Shown here: piece by piece, positions 43,414 through 55,401 of the stretch
How the letters are laid out: each line of letters opens with the position of its first letter
How positions within the stretch are numbered: position 1 is the first letter of the stretch
Assembly (NCBI GenBank): GCA_030704615.1
Contig: CM060733.1
Location: 2,108,001-2,172,000 of the forward strand
Origin: Takakia lepidozioides
Taxonomy: Eukaryota > Streptophyta > Takakiopsida > Takakiales > Takakiaceae
DNA length: 64,000 nucleotides
Direction of reading: 5' to 3'
The notes under the pieces: model-generated
Database searches by the model: none
Seen by the model: the letters and a program-made list of their open reading frames with translations, nothing else
Told to the model about the DNA's origin: nothing
Made by a program: the position numbers and the translations under genes

Positions 43414-45846
43414 AGCCTTGTAGGTGAGGTAGTTTCTGTCCGTACCAACCAAACGCCATTTTCATGGCCCGGCGGTTATGCATCCATCCATAATGCTACT
43501 ATCCGTCCTCTCCTCCCTTGCCATTCTCACCGTCTTTGGTTTGAGGCAACTTATACCCGGTCCGACTGTCGACTCCGACACTACGACTGACGGCAGTGCC
43601 TTGTACTTGAAAAGGTGGGCGCATGACCACAACGCCTCTCAATGTTGAATGTTGTGAAGCCTCGTAGTAATGAGGCCCATACAACGCAGGTGCCCGCACT
43701 CATTGTGTGTATCTCACCTCGCTACCCGCTCATCATTGCATTCCGTGACTTTGTGCTCCCGTGCATTTCCAGTCTTCTTCACTTTCTATGCACCGACTTG
43801 CTCCCGGCCCCACTCTCATCAGAGAGATAGAGAGATGACCATCGCCTGATTTTCAGTAAAGACAGAGACGTAAAGTTGTGTGTGAAGAAAACGGACACAG
43901 ACCAACATCCAACACGCCGCCGTCCCCACCGCGCTCTTCCTTCACTATTCTACTACTCTACACTTTCCTTTCGAAAACACAACATTGAAATTTCAGTCCA
44001 TGCCCCGCCATGGAGATACACCGGACGAAGCGTCCTGGCTCCGTCGAGCCACCGACGAAAAGCAGGTAAAAGCCGGTACAGCCGGTTTGACATTGGGGCT
44101 TGGCGGTAGCCCTGCCGCGTGGCAGCGAGGCGCACCAAAGTTGCCAGTCAACGGCCGGTGTGTGAGATGAATGTGGCGCCGATGGATGAAGATATTTGAG
44201 GAGGGTCCGGTCACACGGTTTGAATATGCAGTTTCGGCCACTGGCTGTACCTTCCACATACGGATGGATATACCTGAAGAATACGGATGGCTATACTCCA
44301 CAGCGCGTATAAGCCGACATCTCCACCTTGCCGCCACGTGACAATCCAAAGCCGCTAAAAGCGACACGTATGCCTTGCGGGTAACCCCTGTGGCGTACGG
44401 ATAACCTGGGGTGACGCGGTTTAGCCGGTTGTGTGGTGAGGTGTGTGGCGTGGCGCGGCTGCATTGGGGCTGCGAGCGCATGCTGCAGCGAGAGCGCGGC
44501 GATGGCCGTGGAGGCACTGCTGCTTGCCTCCACTCTGCCAGCGGCATGTACAACGGACTGCTGCTTCTCCTCATTCATTCGTTCTTTTCTTCATGGACTC
44601 TCTTCCCCACTTTGTAGGGCCCACTTTTCTTGTTTGCTACTTTGTCCGATCAGCGATATATAAAGATTGTTTCTTACTTCCATTTTTTCGGTCTTTTTAC
44701 TTCATTGCGTTTCTTCGGACTTGTCGCTGTCTACGCATCTCAAATTCTGTCTACTCAGGTTCTCAACGGGCACTCGTCTCTTGTTTCTCTCCGCCGTGGT
44801 AACTCTCCTCCGCTTCCGTTCTTTCTTGCTTTGTTTCTCTCTTTCACTATGAAGATCAGAAATGCTTGGCAGCCTACCTGCACGAGGCATTCACCCTTAG
44901 ACAATCACTCGAACAATAGTTCCTGTTTTCTCTCATGTTTTTTTCTTTCCATTTTGTCCCATAAGCTCTATGAGCTTTCCGCGGACGTTATAAAGCACCA
45001 TTTCATTTCATTTCATTTCATTTCTCTATGAGCTTCCCGCGGACGTTATAAAGCACCATTTCGTTTCATTTCATTTCTCTTGTGTATCCTTTTTACCTCT
45101 GAGCTCCTTTTCCATTCGCTCCGTCTGCCTTGCTGTGATAATTTACTGCTTCTGCACATCGTTGCAAGCATTGCTATTGCTCCCGCGAGTAAGTAAAATA
45201 GTTTCAAGGTTTTTCAAGTTTCAAGATTTGTGGCGAAAATGAACACACGGGCGTAATCTAGTCGACAGATTCGATAGGTAGACGTTGTCTCACTACAATG
45301 TTGTTGCAAAGGGCAGGGTAACGCAGAGGTGGCGTGCTTTCTGCACTATTTCACACAGCAATTTTCGAGCGATCGAGTGCTACATCTGTCCCGCTACATC
45401 GGTGACTGATATTTCGGAGCTGGTGCAGAGCATCCGATATGCCATCAGCCAGACCCGACATTTGACAGACACGAGAGGAGACTTGGCCAGATTTTGCTAA
45501 AACAATTCGTTCCAAACTGCTTGCAATCGAACTGCAATGCCGGGCTAATCCACCAATCCAGCAGATACTTAGCCACGCTTAGTTTCATCAAAATTAATAC
45601 CAATAAAATGCTCGTATTGACTGCTAGATTATTCACTCGGACATGTACTGATTTACAGAAGAAAAATCCGGTTGCAACAGGGACGGATCTTTAGGCGGGA
45701 GATGAAAATTCCCCTTTCGTATTTTCTAGACTTAGTGACAGTGGAATCTGCAGATCAAGCTTTAAATCCTATCTGCTTGTGACATAAGGGGGCCTAGCAT
45801 ACACAAAACCGTGGGAAGACAGACACAGAGGAGACGGGATAGAGAG
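43414..45846. other. Upstream region of the XB3-like gene
   Basis: No supported gene. It contains a pyrimidine-rich stretch at 44570-44860 and a short tandem duplication at 44971-45080. The promoter and 5' UTR of the XB3-like gene should lie in the last part, but I see no clear TATA box. Confidence 0.4.
44971..45085 (+). repeat. 58-bp tandem duplication with (TTTCA)n
   Basis: Two copies, starting 44971 and 45029, of a unit reading TGAGCTTYCCGCGGACGTTA, then TAAAGCACCATTTC and a (TTTCA) run. The same unit recurs in diverged form inside introns of the XB3-like and NIP genes. Confidence 0.85.
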
Positions 45847-48800
45847 ATGGGACAGGCGCTGAGTTGTGGTAACACAGAGAGGCAGCAGCTTTGTTCAGCG
45901 ATCAGAGACGGAGATGCGCAATACGTGGAGACAGTGGCAAAGGAGGATCCGAAGCTTGTGAACAAATCGCTCTTCTACAATCGTCTCACGCCTCTGCACC
46001 TTGCCGCCTCCCATGGTCACTTTGATGTTAGTCTCTGAACTTACCCTTGCTTGAGATCGAACTTCACATCATCACACACTCCTTACATTGCCAGGGAAAC
46101 TGTAAGGCCTTGCGGCATCTCAGTCAATTGCAACATTACATGTATGCATTGGTGGGGCTAGCGGATGCGCTTCTCCCATGTTTTGCCAGAGGGGAATGCT
46201 CGTCCAGTGCCTTACTGGCTAGCGACGCATGTGGCTACTACTCAGTAGTCTGGATGTAAAATATTATTTGAAACAAGGCAAAATGTTCGGGAGATTTGGG
46301 TAATGTAGGCTTAGGTGAAAATCGGACTTAGATGTCCACTGCTGATCCAATCTCCTTTAGTTGGTGGCTGGCTTTGGGATACTTTCAGTTGTCAGAACCT
46401 TGCTTCGAGATGTTTTATCAGTGGCTAAGCTATGTATCTGATGAATTTTGGACTATGAACTCTTCGATGAAGAGGCTATAGTGGAGCTTGAATCTTCTGT
46501 GTCATCTTGGGTAAAACTGCCAAAAGATTGAAGAGGTTTGTGGAGTATTGTAAGCCCATTCACGGGAGGTGGAGCAGGTGTTGACAGCACTGTTGGAGCG
46601 TGGTGCACAACCTAATGCTACCAACAAAAATGGAGAGGTATGTTGGAGGCTTTCTTATATCCAGTGTCTCAAACTATCTGGTGTTTGGTTTCCACCAAGT
46701 TTCGGGATATGTTGTAACTCATTTGGCATGGAAACCAATTTTACTGTTTATATTTGTAGGATTTGACCTTCCAACATTTTGATGCCTAAAATGATGTCTC
46801 AGAACTGACTAAGGATTGCTGTCTTCTTTACTAAGCTGGACATTCTTGGAAGTGCATGAAGCAAAGGTGTGTGTTGATGTGGGTGCCTGGGAACCTCTGC
46901 AGACACCATTGATGCTGGCATGCAAGGACGGGCGATTGGGATGCATTGACATACTGTTGACATATGGTGCCAACGTAAAGCTTATTTCTTTGTACTTGGG
47001 CCCTCATTGTAACTGTTTGTTATGCACATCTGCTAGACTCCCCATGCTCTGAGCCAGAGTGCTTGGTACTATTCCAGATCCATGGCCAGAGAGAGATTGA
47101 GACTGCGAAAGTCAAGTGCAAAAAGTTTGAATTACTTTCTAGTTGTGCCACGACAAGCCAATATATGAAGGGGGCAACTATTAACAGAGTAGTCTTTGAG
47201 CTGTGGAGGGTGCAACTTGTCATTTCTTTTTTCTTTCCCGCTCTAGAGCCATATTCTTCCTCCTGATATGGATGTGTTAAGGTTGGGGAATTGGATTGTA
47301 CTCCACGTCCAATACTGTGGTCTGCTAACTGTACTCTTTATTTGCAAGCAATGCAGGTGCTTGCATTCGATCGTGCCAATGGGCGTACATGCCTCCATTA
47401 TGCTGCAAGAGGAGGACATGTCGAGTGTGTTCGCAAAATATTGGAGGCAGCCCAAACTGGCGCTGTTGCAGCTTCATGGTAGGCACTTGACTTATTATTC
47501 AGAGTTGTCTCTTTCCACAGATCAGACCAAAATGTTTTGGTTCTATGAGATTTGGCTACCCACATTTTCCATTTCTTTAGTTCTTGGTGCTATTTCTTCC
47601 CATCTCTTTCACCACAAACTGTATGTAAGGCAATCTGGTGTTGTTATGTCCACCTTCCAGACCTCATGGTGGTTTTGCGAGCCAAACTTGAACAACTGTA
47701 GAATAATTGTTTGACTGGTCTCCATAACACTATCATTGCCTCGTTGTTAGAGCCTGTTACATGGTTGCCCGCTTGTTGGGCATTGCAGCAGTAGAATAAC
47801 ACAGCTTGTGATGGGGAGCTTGACTTTCTCTCTGGGTGTCTGCTGCCGGTGGTTAAGCATCATGGTTGACGCCGCAGGGACACGTGGTGACATGGTAAGC
47901 GTCCTGCTGGCTATTCGAGCTTTAGCAGTTGGAAATGTTTGTACATGAAGGTGTTATTTTGGCCTTTGGTGTCGGAGCTGAAGTGTTTAGTTTAATCCTC
48001 TGGCGGATTGAAAGGGGACCAGAGCTGTCATAGCCCTGCTGTTTCTGAACTGTGTGATGGTGGATATACATCAGCAGAACTTTGGCTACAAATTGAACCA
48101 TTTCTGTACAACGACAAATAGTGCTGGTAGCCCATGGTATTAGTTCCAGCCATGTTAGCAACAGGAAACAGGATCAGCACCCACAGCACGAAAAATGCAC
48201 TTTCTAGTGGCCACAAAGCCCAAAATGAGCATTGAAACTGGCGAGTATTTCCATACCTGGTGGATGGTGCTGACCAACCATTGGGTCTCAATCTTCTGCA
48301 AAGCTTCCCTTGGTTTCCAGGTCCCGTAGATCCAGAACCACTAAGTGCAGTTGCTGAATCCTGTAAATGTTGTAGCTGCAATTAGCAGCTGACCGCTCAA
48401 AACTGCCCATGAAACCCAAATACATCGGCATATAGGAGAGTTTTCACAGCCATTTCTCGAAATGTCTTTCTGGACATGCCGTTAGTTAAGGTGCAAGGTA
48501 CGCAGAAGTTCGCGTGGTGTCACCTAATGGTGGCAAAATTTTGGTTCTGGATGGCAGGGGCTTTGAGAGATATGTGAATGTGCGTGATGCAAATGGGGTG
48601 ACCCCTCTCCACTTGGCTGCGTGGGGTGGCCATATGTCACTTGTGAAGCATCTCTTGGAAAATGGGGCTCTTGTTTCAGCCACCACCACCACCACCGGAA
48701 ATGGGTAAGCTCTCTTGCAAAGTATGTTTCATGCAGAATCATCAGAAGCATATATTCTGCTTTGTGAGGTAAGCTTTGAGCTGTTTCAGCCTTTTGGGAT

Positions 48801-50752
48801 GGCTTTCAAAATTGCAAGGTGGGATTAATCTTGTCATGGTTGACAGTGCTCTCACTATTGTCTGAACGGAGACAGACAAAGAAAGAAATAACTTTACAAC
48901 TGGGACCTGAGGTAAAGTAAAACAATGAGAAACCCACGTCTACGTACACCACACCTCAGCCGCAGCCAAGTGCCTTAGACCTTAGCAGAGAGTAAAAAAT
49001 TTCATCAATTCCATAAAGTAGACAGAAACAGCAGTATATCAGAAAACAAAGAGAAAGGAAAGAATTGAAATGAAATGAGATTGTAATTTATAATGTCCAC
49101 GGAAAGCTTGAAGAGCTCATGGGAGAAGAGAAAGAAACAAACAAGAAAGAGAGAGCCCCCCCCCCCCACAACCTTCCCAAAAGCAACTATTGCTCAAGGG
49201 ATGGAGAGTCAGTGCCTCATGCTGATAAGATGCCAAGCACTTATGATCCTCGAAATGGAAGATCTCCGCGTGAGATTGGGTAACACGGAATAGACAATTG
49301 AACTTCCCCATGGATCTCAGAAAGAAATCAAGAAATTCACTCAATGTCCACGGGAAGCTAAAAGCTTATGTGCAAAGAAAGCACGACACAGGAAAGAAAG
49401 TGGGGCCCTTGACAAGCAGCCCCAAAACGAGTATTCATCAAAGCTGAGTATGTAGATGCGCTCGAAAGAAAGGAAGAACAAACGTTTTAACTTCATAACA
49501 AGGTCTCCTTTATATTGTTCATGAAGAGGGCATGTAGGAGCAGAGCAGTCTAAGAGAATCAGAAAGGAATGATGATGTAATAGGGAGTGATAGAGTGAAG
49601 GCGGGTGATTATGCTGATGGGCTTTGGAAAGAGGAAAGTGAGTTCGACCTGAAGCTGACACTGAGATTCTTGCGCCTTGTGTGAGGAAGGCCTGGTAATG
49701 GCAGCACGCCTTTGCACTTTGCAGCGCGTTCAGGCTCTGTGGAGAGTGTCCGAGAGCTTCTAGCGTGGGGTGCAGATCGCTGCCAACGTGATCTTATCGG
49801 GTATTCTCCGTAATACCTCTTTTGACGTACCCAGAGGCGGGGAGGATGGAGATTGTGTGACATGCAGCATCGTGTCCCTTACCGTCCTCGGTCTACTGTC
49901 TATGTGGGATGTTGTTCTAATGTGTGACTGACTTGCAGGTATACCTCATACGGCATAGCACTTAAGTACAAGAACATTGCCTGCGCGGCACTGTTGAATC
50001 CCAACATGGCAGAGCCCCTTGTGTGGCCATCATCCTGGAAATTCATCACCGACCTTGACCCACAAGCCAAAACATTACTGGAAACTGCCTTGGCGCAGGC
50101 AAATGATCAGCGGGAGAGAGGGAAGATTACCATCAGAGAGGTTGCGAGCTCTGCTACTGGCACTGAAACTGCTGGAATCGGCGAGGAAGCCGAGAGTAGA
50201 GACTTGGGAGAAGTTCTGGAGGTGAGCATGTTAGATTTTTTTTGTCTTGTGACAAGTTTGCATTGCCTCCATTCAACTAACTGAACATAACAGCGATGTT
50301 CGATCGCAATTGCACTGACCAAGAGTGAATTCAGGGACGATCTAACATCTCCATGTGGGGATGAGCAGGTAAGTGGAAGTATAACAGAGGAAATGTGTTG
50401 CATTTGCTTTGAGCAACTGTGCACTATTGAAGTAAAAGAGTGTGGCCACCAGATGTGCGCGACGTGCACACTCGCACTTTGCTGCCACAACAAGCCCAAC
50501 CCGGCGATTCCCCACCTCCCACCACCTGCCTGCCCCTTTTGCCGAAGAAAGATCGGGCAACTCATTCCAGCCCAACCAAAATGCAAAGAGAGCAAAAGCA
50601 AGCTTTGCGGTAGGTCTCGTCGCATAGCTTCTGGCAAAGATTCCGGCGGGGGCGGATCCTTCAGAAAAATCGTAGGAAGAAATGTCAGCAAAGGATCTGG
50701 CCGGATCGCAGATGTGGAGTGGTTGAATCTGCAATCCACTCTCTGTCAATAA
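45847..50752 (+). CDS. XB3/XBAT-type ankyrin-RING E3 ubiquitin ligase
   Basis: Eight exons (45847-46026, 46569-46637, 46903-46974, 47357-47478, 48558-48704, 49690-49800, 49939-50221, 50294-50752), all GT-AG and in phase, give 480 aa, the usual size for rice XB3 and Arabidopsis XBAT31-33. Such proteins ubiquitinate targets in immunity, ethylene and root development. The start MGQALSCG has Gly2 for N-myristoylation and Cys7 for possible palmitoylation, so membrane attachment is likely. Ankyrin repeats span residues about 15-260 (TPLHLAASHGHFD, TPLMLACKDGR, RTCLHYAARGGHV, TPLHLAAWGGH, STPLHFAARSG). The family block EPLVWPSSWKFI follows. The RING finger is C3HC4: C363, C366, C378, H380, C383, C386, C408, C411. 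The exon 2 and exon 6 acceptors (CGGGAG, GAGGAAG) have weak pyrimidine tracts. It converges on the NIP gene. Confidence 0.95.
49060..49125 (-). repeat. Intronic copy of the GCTTTCCGTGGACATTATAAA repeat
   Basis: This lies in intron 5 of the XB3-like gene. Read on the minus strand it matches the 44971-45085 unit (ATGAGCTCTTCAAGCTTTCC, GTGGACATTATAAA, then TTTCATTTCA). A shorter copy of the core lies at 49338-49370, also minus strand. Confidence 0.6.
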
Positions 50753-52774
50753 TTGACTTGGATGTTCACAACACTCGTCAACACCAGAGTTAGTAGTTTG
50801 GATACATTGTCCGCTGAGAGGAGGAGCTTCGGTAGTCGCAATCAACCCGGGTCAGTCAGGCTGCGAACTACCTAGTTCGTGTGGAGGCATACATACATTA
50901 GGTGTCGTCAGTAGTCAGTACCTAATAGACATTTTACCAAGATGTGTTCTTGCATGTCAGGCAGTTTTGATGGTGATATGAAAGTCTAGCTTCAATTCTC
51001 TAAAATATCCGTTAATTCATTTCTCCCGAGTCCCGACGTTATGCAGATGTTTCAACTATGGCATTGGAACGATCATTGTGTTGCTTTAATAAAATATCAG
51101 CTTTGTCATGGATTCAAACGCGGAATGCCATGTATTGTTTCCAAAATTTGTGTCTCTCACTTAATTCTCTTGAGGTGGCTGTTTCTGTGGTCAATTGGAT
51201 TTGGGTACCACGAACAGGATCATACAAGACATGTGGGTCTGCGCGGCTTGAGGGATCCTTCCCATTTTCATTCACAGATTGTTGTGTGCATAGTTGTGCA
51301 TGTGTCCAGCACCTACTTGTTTTTTTTGGCTGTGTGCAGCTGTTCTTGTATGCGGAAGGTGGTCACTAAGATCTATCTGCTCAACAAGCACATATATGTT
51401 GGTTGAACCGGTACCTTGTGAATGCTCCTCACCAACACCTTCCATGACATGCGTTGCAAGATTTCAGGCTTGGGTCCTACACAGTCGGTGATCGCTACAC
51501 TAGCAGGTTCGTAACTCCACGAAAGCACCTTCAATATTGTAGGTTATTAGTTATTACTCTCGCAGCAGTGGGCATTGTACTGTGGAATGTTACAGAAAAA
51601 GGCCATGGTATTAATGTGCCAGGTCTTTCCTGGGATTGCAGCCTGCAGGTGTACGCACCCACGTGACCAATCAAGCTGTACTTCCAGCGGCCGGTAAAAT
51701 CGCAGGCAGCCCTTGTGTATCGACAACCCGCTTGTAAGGATGCTGGATGCCAGGAATGTTTTGGGGCCTTTGTGAAAGCATTTGCGTCAGTAAGATTTAC
51801 AGGCCGATTTACGGTAGTAGGTGTCGGGTTGCAGATTTAGTAGCGGAGTAGTGATGTAGATATGAATCAGACGTGCCCGTACATAACACTCCGTGAGAGT
51901 CTCCTCGTTTCCCGCCATGCAGATTTCACGATTGCCATAATGGCCGAGTTACAGCAATGTTTGACATGTTTGATTATTACGTGTCTTTTGCTAACGCGAC
52001 ATGATGTCTTGCAGTGAATGCTCGTGGGTGGATGGTAGGTCAGCATTACATCGTACAACACAGGAGAAAGGCATCCAATCTAGTTCAAGTGGCACGAAAC
52101 CTTGGGTGATGTTTGCTCAGGTTCTCTTGTTCTTTCTCTCAGACATTCGGACATTGCGGGTAGCAACATGGCTAACGATTGCATCGCGATTGGGAATTCA
52201 AAATGTTTTTGTTTTTTGAAAGAAATTTATTTTCTCGATAGGAGCTGAAGACCTTGACTTTTGACGTCTACAAATGGAAGTATGAAGAATGATTGCTTTG
52301 CTTTGGTGGTGAAAACTTCTTGTAAACACTCGAGGTGACTCTGACAATCGAAGTCCCGATGAGAGTCTTTGATTGAAGTCTGAGAACATACAGAAGGGTG
52401 TTTTTCTTTCGAGTGGGGAGGCTTTGCGTCCCTGCAAATCAAGTTCGCGCTACACTGGGTAGGGAAGAGAATAAGAGGGAGGAGAATAGGTATAAGCATT
52501 CACGGAGAGGCTACTGGTCCTTCTGCAGACATCTACAGGAAACGTGGGTCATTTTTTCTCATTACGAACTTGATCCAGAATTATGTTCCCCGAGATGTTA
52601 AGAATGGTTTTTTTCACCATTCTAGATCTGAAAGCAGCTGGCAACTATGCTCACTGACCAGCTTTGAAAGGGGACTTTGGATGCAAGAGTCAGATTTGGT
52701 TTGACTATCTTTGTAGTATGTTTGGGTGTAATTTAGACCCCTGTTTTGTTAGCATACGTGACTTGCAGTCAACA
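50753..52774. other. Intergenic between convergent XB3-like and NIP genes
   Basis: This holds the two 3' ends and no supported gene. Short open frames (51041-51406 and others) lack motifs. Confidence 0.45.
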
Positions 52775-55401
52775 CTACCTCTTGAAGATCTTAGAGGGCC
52801 TGACATCCTTCAGATCTGGGTCATGAGGGAGGCGAATCAGGTTGTAGCCCAAAGCCCCTGCTACAGCACCAATTATTGGACCTACTATGTACAACCAAAT
52901 TCCTCGGTAGTTGCTTGCCGCGATGGCCGGGCCAATGGATCTTGCTGGATTCATGGATGCCCCAGAGATCGGCCTGTTATTCCACCCATCACACATTCCA
53001 CTGTTAGAGGGCTCAGAAAGAGAAAGAAGGAAATTCATAAAGAACATGAAGTGAACCAAAGAATGTACTCATAAGACGTTGTTTGCCGTAGCCTTGTGGC
53101 CATTGACACCGCGCCCAGTTTGAGCGGAACGAAGTGAACCAAAGAAACTGATATCAAGTCTAAGGGATCCACAATTCCTGGGAATTGCATATGTTCAGAA
53201 GTTCAGAAGACATACCCTGCCATGAGGGCATTGAGAGCAACTGCAGAGCCCACTGCGATTCCAGCCAACTCTCCACACTGTCATTTCACATGTGCAATGT
53301 CTCAGCCATTGTGAGGGAAGAGGAACCGAAAAGTTGAGGCATGGAAAAGACACCATGATGGACTGAGAAAAGGGATGAGAGAGAGAGAAAAAAGAAAGGA
53401 GTAGTACGGCCGGCTGCAGAGGAACACAAAGTAGGACAAGACAAGAACAGAGAAATGGAGAGCCATGGTAGCTGTATTTCTTCTTCCAATAAAACAAACC
53501 CAGAGGCAGCACATCAAGAGAGAAGGCCATCCCAAGACAGGCAAGAAGGGATGGTGTGACAAGGTTTGCTAGAGAGACAAAGATCACAATGGGAGGGGAA
53601 AGAAGCTTACAGCCCGAGTATCTGTGGCAACGGCAGACACCACAAACATAAGGATGAAGGTGATAATGATTTCCAAGACAAACGACTGTGCGTCACTGCC
53701 AGCAGGGAGAGTGGCCCCTTCATTGGCGTTAGGACTCAGAATCAGACGTAATGCAAATGCCGCAGAAATCGCAGCTACCACTTGTGCTCCAATGTATCCA
53801 GGTACCTAGCCACCAAAGAAAATTTGCATCAGTTGGTTACAAACATTTCACCACCCATCTACTCAACCATATTCTACAGCGAGATATGCTTGTACGAAGC
53901 AGAAGTCCCCTCCCCAGTCTCCCTCTCTTTTTGTTTAAAATTTGTAGTCCTCTTCTCCAGTTTTTTCTATTGTTCTTCTCATAAAGCTCCATTTACTCTT
54001 TCTTTGAGCTTTCATTGGACCATATAAGGTATCATTTCATTCCATTTCTTCCCCCACATGCGGTAAGTGCTCTCTGGGCTTCCTGTGGACATCATACACT
54101 TCCTTTCTTGGTCTTTCTCTATGGCAAGTACTCCACTTTCGTTCTGGTTATCATGCACCAATAATTAAAAACATTTGACAAGTAAAACTGAGAAAAGCCT
54201 CTAGGCTGACGCTAACTAAGCTGTACTCATGCGCTAGCCAAACTAAGAGCCTGTTCACTGGGATGAACTAAATTTGGATATGTGGAAACAGATTATGGAG
54301 TACTAGAAAGGAGTCTTCATTTCGAATACTTCACTCTCAAGCGGATACTGCACCAAGGGTTCCCATTTCAGCTCCAGGCTATTTAGATCATGTCAAGTTT
54401 GAGTTGATTCATTGTTCACAGAATCTTCATGCCACCTCTTGGCCTGTTCTTGCCTGGGTTTCTTATCAAGCTTTACTTTCTCTGAGAAGCTCTGCGATCG
54501 TCAATTGCTCCCAAAAACACTCTAGGAGCTAGATTTCAGGCATACACGTTGCGCGAGCAGAAATGAAGAGATAAAATCGTTACCTGGGTCCAGGGAAAAT
54601 GCCGAACGGTTGCAAAAGCGAGAGTGACAGCCGGATTCATGTGAGCGCCTGATATGTGGCCTACTGCATAAATCATTATCATGACCACAATTCCGAAGCA
54701 GAGAGACACTCCCACGTGTGTAACAGCGCCATGGCTCTTGGCATCTACCATAGCCGCACCACACCCTGTGAACACCAAAATGAATGTACTGATCACCTCT
54801 GCTCCAATCTGCCATACATGGTCGAACGTTAACGACGGTCATCTTCATAAGAACTGGAAAGTACAAGTACAAGAGGGAACGATGAGCTGCCCAAGGTAGA
54901 AAATGAGAGACCTATTTCCAGAAGGTTGCATGTGTATCAGTACCAGATGTCCCCGTGGCCAAAGTGGGTAAGAATTGCCCAATGGAGAATACTGAGGGTA
55001 CTCCAGATCAAGGACTTCTGGGGGAAATGCAGGCATACCCCCGTAGACAGGACTAACGTGATCCCCGTGTACTCGACTGGAGCTAGACTTCTTTAAACAT
55101 TGCTTACAGCCCCGTCCAACAATGACAGGGACGCCTCGCGAAAAGGGGAAGAGTTGTGGAGATTGGAACCCAGGAAAATTACCTTCTGTAAGAGCGAGGC
55201 ACGAGGTAGGAATCTTGTAAAGATGTAGCCATCGACCTTTTCGTCTAGCACAGGGGCTTCGACATGGGAGTCCTCCCCGGCGAGATACTGGTTCAACGAG
55301 GTACGTGTTGCATTTACAGCAGCGAGAAGTGAGGATGGTGATGAAGCGGCCTGGTCCTTCTCCTCTACAGTAGTAGAAATTCGAACTTTGATTTCTGACA
55401 T
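52775..55401 (-). CDS. NIP-type aquaporin, five exons
   Basis: Minus-strand exons 55401-55183, 54808-54584, 53805-53611, 53277-53216 and 52973-52775 join in frame to 299 aa with GT-AG introns. NIPs are membrane channels for small uncharged solutes (glycerol, boric acid, silicic acid, ammonia) and water. Six membrane helices are expected. Both pore loops are present: [13 protein letters not shown] (N131-P132-A133) and [12 protein letters not shown] (N242-P243-A244, with filter Arg245). The family blocks [14 protein letters not shown] and [14 protein letters not shown] are clear. Residues 1-73 are a long cytosolic N-terminus with acidic and serine-rich parts. Phe111 sits where NIP I proteins have a filter Trp and NIP II an Ala, and Cys214 replaces the usual Val/Ile before GELAG. 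Substrate cannot be assigned from sequence alone. Confidence 0.94.
54000..54105 (+). repeat. Diverged copies of the GCTTTCC/ATTATAAA repeat in a NIP intron
   Basis: Two degenerate copies (about 54006-54050 and 54070-54105) of the unit seen at 44971-45085, e.g. GAGCTTTCATTGGACCATAT, then TTTCATTCCATTTC. They lie in intron 2 of the NIP gene, opposite to its direction of transcription. Confidence 0.45.
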
